Source of the DNA: Diplonema papillatum
Taxonomy: Eukaryota > Euglenozoa > Diplonemea > Diplonemida > Diplonemidae
Reading direction: 5' to 3'
NCBI GenBank assembly: GCA_030068145.1
Contig: JAPJBO010000075.1
Location: forward strand, 62,001-126,000
Length of the DNA: 64,000 nt
This document shows, piece by piece, positions 56,982-64,000 of this stretch. The notes under the pieces were generated by a model. It had not been told where the DNA came from, did not search any database, and saw nothing but the letters and a program-made list of their open reading frames with translations. The translations under genes were made by a program, and so were the position numbers. Each line of letters begins with the position of its first letter. Position 1 is the first letter of the stretch.

Positions 56982-59639
56982 CTCGTATTAAAAAGTCTAT
57001 TCTGATTACACGCGACCGAACATGTGATCACATGGGTTTCAACTGTAGTTACGTGTTCTCGCCGTTTCCCATGCTGTGCCACATGTTGTGTAACTCTGCT
57101 TTTTTTAACGTCTCTCTGCCTGCCCTCGCGGGCAATGAAGCTTCTCCTTTCATCTGCATTGGTGGAGAGTGGTAAAGAAGTGTGGATACACGGCGGAGCG
57201 AGCGTCGGTATTTACCCTTGCTTTCGTTCGCCTAGTGGTCTCGGCCATTGTCCACATACCGTATAAGCGGTAGGCCCTGCTCAGCGTGGTACCGAACCCG
57301 CCCTTTTTGTGGTGCCCCCCGTATTTTCAGAGCATTCTTTACGAGTAGATGAACGCTTCATCAGGCGAAGCATCATTCTTCTCGCAGCAAAAATAGCTAA
57401 GAAAAGAGCAACGAGACTTTAGATTGCGACTCTCGGCCGATATTCATGTTGTGAAGTGATTGAAAGACATGCACACTCAATTTCTGAAGACACCAGTCTT
57501 CGCGTAAGTGTAAGGAGTACCTCGTTGGCAGTTTACATTCCGAAGGTGGCGGGAGCAAGGAGAAACGAATGTTTCGAGGGAGAGATGCCCAGCTATTTCG
57601 GTGTTTCCAGCGATAATCGCTGAGTCAGTTGCCTACGACGGCAAGTTCTTTTTTGATTCGTGATTTCTTTTTTCCCGACGACAGCACAGACAGCCCACCA
57701 GGGGCGATTTTCTCCTTTTAGGTTCTCTACCATTCAGGAAGTTGCTTGGGCTTGGGTTTCGTTCATCGGTTTGCTTTGTAAATTGTGGAGCGTTAATCTT
57801 CGTAAGAAGAGGATCTGCGGCAACGCCCGCACCCGCGAGCCCATTCAGGCCCATCCAAGGCGGTAATGGTTCCTCAGGACACAGGTCAGACCGGGCGATT
57901 GGGGAACATCAGGTGCGCCTGATGCCACTAGCTGCACGCGGCGGGTTTGCTCGTCTGCGACTCGTTCGAACGCGTCGACCTGCCTTTGCGAAGTAAAGTC
58001 GAAGTATTCTCCGCAGAGCACATGGGGCAGGGCTTGGGCAGAAAGATTCTGCATGGTGCGATGTTGTGCATGTGGGTAAAGCGACCCAGAACGCGTATTC
58101 TGAGACCGATTTGGGGCCCAATCCACCCGACGAGCGTACTGAACCCTTCTGAGCACAGACCCCCTGCTTCTCTGGGTCCCGTGTTGGTTACACAGAACGC
58201 AAACGACTTGGTGGCATCGTTCTATCGTTACTTTGCTAGAATCTTTCTGCTACTCACCCATTGGTGGCACGTCTCACACGTGGTGTCCCTGCGTTTCGGA
58301 GAGTTCCCGCCCTCAATCCTCTCCACTGGTTGATTCGAGGCGGACGCAAAAAGAATATATAATATCGATTGGGGATCTCTTGTTTCGTACTGGGAAGTAC
58401 TGGGCATGCAAAAGCTGGTTAGCCTCTCCCCCTCCCCACGCAACTGTTTGACAACGAACACGAGAAATAGCTGTTTATTCAGAGAGTCGCGTTCTTGCAC
58501 GAGGTCTTGCAGATTGTTACGAGAACCCCGTAGGGCTCGAGTGGCAATCTGGAATACAGAGTGGAAGAAAACGACTTCTCGAGGTAAAAAGATTGCTTTA
58601 CTGCCGCATGACCTGACTTTCTGCGTCCGAGAGAGCTACGCACGGGAGCGGGGGGGACGCCGAAGGCCAAGAAAGGTATCGAGCCCACACACGCCAGCTA
58701 CTGGCCAAGCTCCTGTCGTGTACAACAGCACAGTCGGCTCGCAATGCACGCAGTACTTCGGAAGTCAGCTTCCCAAGTTTCCACGGCACAGGCGGTCTCC
58801 GACTCCTGCTCGAGTCCTGCAGCGAATGAGCTGGTCCTGCCTTTCAAATCATTCTTCCGTTCGCTTAGTTGCGTCCGATCATGCACATCAACCTCCTCCA
58901 TTTCGGCTCTTGGCACTGTGACTTGCACGCGAAGGCGCTTGAAACCCAAAACTGCTATGCGTGCAAGAGGAGTAGCTTATGCGTGGAAGAAAAGTAGCTC
59001 TCAAGGATGCAGAAAAGTCAGGTGACAGGCAGTGAAAGATTTGATTGGAGATTCTTGACTACGATCGGTTTTGATTCACAAGACGAAGATAAACGAAAAG
59101 GGTGATGCGGAGAGAAGATTCTTCGCAAACTCCTTTGCTAAAAAAAAATTAGTACGGTGCGTTGTGAATTCTCGCACAAGCGGAGAACTCACCTGCGTTG
59201 GTAAGTTCCATGTGGTGCGCTGCCAACTACGAATTCTTAGTCAGCATTGTGTTGTTAACACAGAGAAGCGGCAACGTCCTTCCGCTTCACAGTAGAAAGA
59301 TCAATGTCGTCGCGATGAACGGCAGACATTTTAACTCACGTCCTTTTGGTCGTGCGCACTCCTTTCAACCCTGGTTTGTTCATCTAACGGGAGTACGCTG
59401 CCGTCGATCGGCTTTTTGTTCTTGACAAATTGCATTTGCTAGACAAAAAAAAACGGACTGGAAAAAAATAAACTGGGAACGGGTAGTCGCCGATCTTTCG
59501 CTCACTCCCGATCTGCAGCATCTGCTCGTGCTGCCGCATTAATCAGGCGGAGCAAGCAAAAGAATTTCAAGTCCCGCACATTTGCTAGACAAAAATAAAT
59601 GAGAGAAGGAGAGAGCTCCGGAGTTTCCGGGAACTCTGA
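56982..59639. other. Gene-free stretch
   Basis: No exon with coding character on either strand; moderately AT-rich, with no repeat family I could match elsewhere in the window. Confidence 0.5.
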
Positions 59640-59930
59640 TTAGCTTCGAAATCCGGTTGCAGTTCGGTCAGCCGCTGTGGGAAGATGTGGATGCTGGCCG
59701 TCCTCTTGGCAAAACGCAGAGGGGCTCCGCGTGCTCGGCGGGGAGCAGCCGGTTTTCCATCGAGTCGTGCCAGCGGTCGGGAGCGCCCCTAATCTTAATG
59801 CGCAGCTTGGAAACGGTCCGCGATACGGGGATGGACCGGGTTTCGGCCGCGGCCGCGAGCCACGCCGCGCCCGTCGGCCGGCGCACGGGTTAGCATGGAC
59901 CGGGTATCGGCTCGCAGGGCCATGGGCAGT
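59640..59930 (-). pseudogene. Rearranged partial copy of the 60063-60998 gene
   Basis: Two segments match the neighbouring gene: 59811-59885 matches 60231-60325 (AAWLAAA..TRSIPVSRTVSK) and 59705-59810 matches 60551-60645 (RWHDSMEN, LPAEHAEPL). Their order is reversed relative to the gene: the C-terminal block comes before the middle block. A further short copy (about 59890-59930) repeats part of the first block. This is what remains of a tandem duplication junction or a circular-intermediate insertion. It has no start and is interrupted, so it is not a gene. Confidence 0.8.
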
Positions 59931-60062
59931 ATATAGTCTGCAGGGGACAACCGGCCACAAGGTGTCACCCAACGTTTCTGCAACCGATGACTGAGCCCCA
60001 AGACGCTGGATACTACGTTGTGCTGAGCTGAACCATAAAAGACTCTCTCTCAGGCACATTGA

Positions 60063-60998
60063 CTAGTTTCCGAAGCCGCTCGCGGTGGAGTCGAAGCGCT
60101 GAGCCAAGATGTGGTTCCTCGACGCAGCGGACGCCGTCCGTTGTATGGAAGAAGCGTCACTGAGCGGTGAGGTCAAGTTCGCCGTCTGCTTCTGCCTAAG
60201 CCTGGGCCCCCGGCCGCGGGGGTCGCGCTTGGAAACTGTCCGGGACACGGGGATGGACCGGGTTTCGGCCGCGTGGGCCTCCGCGGCCGCGAGCCACGCC
60301 GCGCCCATCGACCGGCGCACGGGATCCGCGGCGGGCAGCGCGACCAGCCACTGCGCCACCGCCGGCGGCAGCTTCTCGGGCGCCGCCGCCGCCAGCGCCT
60401 CGACCAGCTTCTGCGCCCCGGCCCCGCGGCCGGACGCCGCGATCTGCTGGACCCAGTCGGCGACCACGTTGCCCAGCTTTTCGACCCCGGGGGCCGACAG
60501 GACCCAGGCGATAGTGTCGCAGCCGACGACGGTGGGCGGCAGGTTCAGCACCCACGGGAGGGGCTCTGCGTGCTCGGCGGGGAGCACCCGGTTTTCCATC
60601 GAGTCGTGCCAGCGGTCGAGAACGCCCTTCATCCGAATGCGCAGCTGGTCTGCAAATTGCTTGTCGGTGACCTCAAACAGGTGCTTCACGCTGTACAGGA
60701 CCGAAACGGAGTCGTCGAGGAGGAACCGTGGCCCTGATAGCAGCGCCACCAGCTCTTCGAACCGCTTGGGCTCCGTGCGCAGGTCGCTGCCAAAGAACTT
60801 CCGGAGCTCGGACAGGACGCGCTCGGCTCCCTTCGAAAGCGAGCCGTAGTGCTTCTTCGCCTCGTCTTCGAAGCTCTCCATCATCCCGCGGTACGCCTCC
60901 TGCTGCTCCTGCGCGGTTTGGCGCTGGACCTCCTGATCAACGGCGCGCATCATAGCGCGCAGCGCCTTCTCCCACGAGCTCCGCAGCTTCGTCTGCAT
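60063..60998 (-). CDS. Unrecognised helical protein
   Basis: One open exon of 311 codons plus stop, ATG at 60998. Residues 1-130 are charged and helical (SWEKALRAMMRAVDQEVQ, GAERVLSELRKFFGSDL), 130-245 are Ala-rich helices (KLVEALAAAAPEKLPPAVAQ), and the tail from ~255 is basic and Ser-rich. No family recognised. The start is ambiguous: a strong CT tract (about 61016-61040 on the minus strand) runs up to the ATG, and the first AG after it is inside the start itself (ATGCAG). If RNA processing used that AG, translation would begin at Met15 or Met16. A rearranged partial copy lies just downstream. Confidence 0.72.
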   Translation of the reverse strand: MQTKLRSSWEKALRAMMRAVDQEVQRQTAQEQQEAYRGMMESFEDEAKKHYGSLSKGAERVLSELRKFFGSDLRTEPKRFEELVALLSGPRFLLDDSVSVLYSVKHLFEVTDKQFADQLRIRMKGVLDRWHDSMENRVLPAEHAEPLPWVLNLPPTVVGCDTIAWVLSAPGVEKLGNVVADWVQQIAASGRGAGAQKLVEALAAAAPEKLPPAVAQWLVALPAADPVRRSMGAAWLAAAEAHAAETRSIPVSRTVSKRDPRGRGPRLRQKQTANLTSPLSDASSIQRTASAASRNHILAQRFDSTASGFGN

Positions 60999-62000
60999 TG
61001 TTCGAAGATAGTTTGAGAGAGCGAGAGAGAGAAAGAGAAGTGAGAAAACCTTCAGTTCTTTTAAAATCTTTAGAAGTCAAAGTATTTTTTTATCGATTAG
61101 CCAACCTCTACGACCACTCAGGAAACGTCCTCGACGGAAGAACTCACGTACACCACGTACAGAGAAAGTTTCCAATGTGCAGCTTAGTGATTCGAGCCTG
61201 AGGAGCTCAATCACGCCCCCAAGTATGTAGAATTGACCACGATAATAAAGATTCCGTGTCGGTTTGTCACGCCTTGGCAGTCCCAGGGCCAGGTTTCACC
61301 CTCCTGTCATTCTTGTGTTCTCGTTGTCGTCGCTATCGCGCTGACATTCCGAGAGAGAACACATCGAAACAAGTCCAGGGTGTTTCACCGTCAGGTGCTC
61401 CAGGCTAGATTCGGGGCGGCTCCGTGGGAGGGACAGGAACGATTTGGCAGTCCCCTCCCCACCCACGTGCATGTGTTCGCTACAGCGCTGACCGTTTCCG
61501 AGAGAGAGAGAGAGAGGGAGAGAGAGAAAAAGAGAGACGAGTTTGAGTGCAAGAACCATCTCTCCGGAGAGTTTCCGGTCTCCTCACTTCCCCACGTACT
61601 TCTACGGTGGCCGCGAGTCGTCCTGTCGAAGGCGTGTAGCGGCTGGCCGCTCTGGCACGGTGGGTGACGGTGCGGTTGGCACAGCCCGCGGTATTCTGAC
61701 GTACAAAAACAGCGGCCGAAAGACTCGACGTAGCTGCTTTGACTCCGAATGGAAGGGAGGAAATATAGAGGTAGAGGGGCAAAAACAATACAAACACAAT
61801 CTGATTTGTTCTTCGCTTACATCACTGTGTGTTGTTTTCTCACTCAGGACTGACCTGTTGTGTTTGTGTGATTTGTCGTGTAGGGGTAGACCCGCATGAC
61901 CTCACGTCCGTTCAACACCTGGTTCGGTACTTGGGATCCCTTCGGTTCTTTGTCTGGCAGCAATCGTCGAGCATTTCCTTCCAAGCTGGCGCTTATGTAA
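60999..62000. other. Gene-free stretch with GA-rich tracts
   Basis: GA/CT-rich tracts at about 61013-61040 and 61498-61536. Two imperfect copies of a segment near GCTATCGCGCTGACATTCCG (61331) and GCTACAGCGCTGACCGTTTC (61479) precede purine runs. No gene recognised. Confidence 0.5.
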
Positions 62001-62216
62001 ATATACTCGAGGGGCTGCCTTGTGCTCATTCCGAAGGAGGCTAGAGGGGGAGAAAACAATACAACTATAAAGTGGGTCTTTTTTGTTGAACGCTTACGCC
62101 CGCCACTAAACCCAGATTTACCTGTGTTTCGTGTGGGCTACAGCACATTTACCTCCTTTGATCTATCGCAACAGGCAGTCTCCTCAAGCATTTCCTACAA
62201 AGCGGGTGCTTATACG
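62001..62216 (+). repeat. Dispersed repeat R1, longest copy
   Basis: Matches both other copies; carries an extra ~26-bp A-rich insertion (about 62046-62068) relative to the 54018 copy. Confidence 0.9.
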
Positions 62217-62577
62217 AAAAAAGAACTTCTGGACTTCGCAGCGGGAGGAAGAGGTCGCAACTTCGGTTTGCAACGCCAAATACAATGGCGGCGAAACGCA
62301 TCACGTTCGGTTGCGCCAAGGCGGCCACCGGCATACCTGCAAGACATGCTGCTTCATGGTCCATAGCTGCTGGCGCTGGGCGTTGTACCGAACGATATCG
62401 GTGCAAGACTGCTTCAAGAAATCGCAGCGGTCGTCTTGCAGTAACTGTGTGGGAGATTGTCGATTACCGAGGTTACTGGGGGTCAAATACTGTAGGTAGT
62501 CAAATACAATATTATTGGCAAATACAATAGGTACACTGAGAAGGGGGTTTCGGTGAGCATAGTTTTGGAATACAATA

Positions 62578-62650
62578 TTATTCGAGACTGGAGGTCCTAT
62601 GAACATGCAATGTGAATAGCCTCTATTCGAGCCAACCCGGCTTTTCTAAG
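62578..62650 (+). repeat. Dispersed repeat R2, second copy
   Basis: It shares TCGAGACT.GAGGTCCTATGA and GCCTCTATTCGAGCCAACCC with the copy at 26020-26090, followed in both by a run ending in GTTG.AAAAG. It sits just upstream of a tRNA-like pol III promoter pair. Confidence 0.8.
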
Positions 62651-62723
62651 TTGCCAAAAGTTTATTGTTTTTGGACTAGATGCTAGTGTGGAGATAGCTT
62701 TTTCCTTCCCTGCCAAAAGGCAA

Positions 62724-62800
62724 GGGGGTGGCAGAGTGAGCGGGCGTCGGCCTTCAGGCCGGTAGGCCCGGGTTCGAACCCCGCCCATCACACTTTTTCG
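62724..62800 (+). other. tRNA-like pol III promoter pair (tRNA relic or SINE head)
   Basis: A-box-like TGGCAGAGTGAGCGG at 62731-62745, perfect B-box GGTTCGAACCC at 62773-62783 and a TTTTT terminator at 62796-62800. The T-stem pairs in four of five positions. The acceptor and anticodon arms do not fold properly (a GGCC-TTCA-GGCC hairpin replaces the anticodon arm), so a functional tRNA is unlikely. Confidence 0.4.
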
Positions 62801-62956
62801 GTCTAAGATTGTTTTCGAGGTTTGTTGCGTTTCGGGGTCTAATGTGCCCGAAATTTGCGTTTTTCGCGGAGTTTCTCAGTATCTCGCGTTGGGCACCACG
62901 GGAAACGAGTCGAGGGGGTCTTCCCCCCGGGTACTGGCGCTAAACTTGCCACACGC

Positions 62957-64000
62957 CGAACTCAGCACACCCGAACTTTGCTTCGCCCGCACTTTGCTTT
63001 GCTTCACCAGAACGTAGCTTCGCCCGAACTCAGCTGCGCCCGAACTTTGCTTCACCAGAACTTAGCTTCGCCCGAACTCAGCTGCGCCCGAACTTTGCTT
63101 CACCAGAACTTAGCTTCGCCCGAACTCAGCTGCGCCCGAACTTTGCTTCACCAGAACTTAGCTTCGCCCGAACTCAGCTGCGCCCGAACTTTGCTTCACT
63201 GGAACTTAGCTTCGCCCGAACTCAGCTGCGCCCGAACTTTGCTTCACTGGAACTTAGCTTCGCCCGAACTCAGCTGCGCCCGAACTTTGCTTCACTGGAA
63301 CTTAGCTTCGCCCGAACTCAGCTGCGCCCGAACTTTGCTTCACTGGAACTTAGCTTCGCCCGAACTCAGCTGCGCCCGAACTTTGCTTCACTGGAACTTA
63401 GCTTCGCCCGAACTCAGCTGCGCCCGAACTTTGCTTCACTGGAACTTAGCTTCGCCCGAACTCAGCTGCGCCCGAACTTTGCTTCACTGGAACTTAGCTT
63501 CGCCCGAACTCAGCTGCGCCCGAACTTTGCTTCACTGGAACTTAGCTTCGCCCGAACTCAGCTGCGCCCGAACTTTGCTTCACTGGAACTTAGCTTCGCC
63601 CGAACTCAGCTGCGCCCGAACTTTGCTTCACTGGAACTTAGCTTCGCCCGAACTCAGCTGCGCCCGAACTTTGCTTCACTGGAACTTAGCTTCGCCCGAA
63701 CTCAGCTGCGCCCGAACTTTGCTTCACTGGAACTTAGCTTCGCCCGAACTCAGCTGCGCCCGAACTTTGCTTCACTGGAACTTAGCTTCGCCCGAACTCA
63801 GCTGCGCCCGAACTTTGCTTCACTGGAACTTAGCTTCGCCCGAACTCAGCTGCGCCCGAACTTTGCTTCACTGGAACTTAGCTTCGCCCGAACTCAGCTG
63901 CGCCCGAACTTTGCTTCACTGGAACTTAGCTTCGCCCGAACTCAGCTGCGCCCGAACTTTGCTTCACTGGAACTTAGCTTCGCCCGAACTCAGCTGCGCC
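62957..64000. repeat. 48-bp satellite built of three 16-bp subunits
   Basis: About 21 units of 48 bp run off the right edge. Each unit is three diverged 16-mers: GCCCGAACTTTGCTTC, ACTGGAACTTAGCTTC and GCCCGAACTCAGCTGC. The first units are degenerate (62957-63021), the next few carry ACCAGAACTT in the second subunit, and all later units carry ACTGGAACTT, so homogenisation increases toward the edge. Confidence 0.98.

Noticed and set aside
62957-64000. CRISPR-like or telomeric array
   Set aside because: Units are contiguous 48-mers without unique spacers, and the sequence is not a short telomere motif; it is a satellite.

Overview
The window looks like nuclear DNA of a eukaryotic protist. Every gene I can support (nine multi-exon or long single-exon genes, one short orphan ORF and one small rRNA fragment) lies on the minus strand. 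Coding exons are GC-rich and long. Introns are spliceosomal: donors are mostly GTATGY-like, acceptors CAG, and I could place about 20 introns by eye with matching reading phase. One-way gene order plus introns suggests a lineage with long polycistronic units. I favour a euglenozoan such as a diplonemid, but no spliced-leader gene or consistent trans-splice acceptor is visible, so this is inference; a dinoflagellate or another protist is not excluded.

Read in the direction of transcription (right to left): a 48-bp satellite (62957-64000); a gap rich in dispersed repeats; an unrecognised helical protein gene (60063-60998) with a rearranged partial copy downstream (about 59640-59930); a gene-poor stretch with a hAT-like non-autonomous transposon (55949-56681) and a cluster of hairpins (56811-56980); a giant three-exon surface-protein gene of 3459 codons (42932-53965); a 121-bp tandem repeat; a two-exon BUD31/G10 splicing-factor gene with an unusual C-terminal tail (39561-40947); an SSU rRNA fragment (39169-39415); a small unrecognised gene (36467-37261); a C2-domain giant (29982-35015 plus a missing last exon); an orphan ORF (28724-29221); a B-box/PAN-like gene (25353-27978); a Ser-rich unknown protein gene (19329-23167); a B-box/WW gene (15960-18248); a PPR gene (9477-11571); a coiled-coil gene with a split GAS2-like domain (6412-8191); and the first seven exons of a long coiled-coil protein (5219 to beyond position 1).

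The genes share no pathway that I can see: surface protein, spliceosome, membrane/C2, zinc-finger adaptors, organellar RNA and cytoskeletal coiled coils are mixed, as expected in a constitutive polycistron. Introns and intergenic gaps carry several short dispersed repeat families, decamer arrays and two MITE-like elements. Some of these repeats abut splice donors or sit inside introns, and they are the most unusual part of the non-coding sequence.
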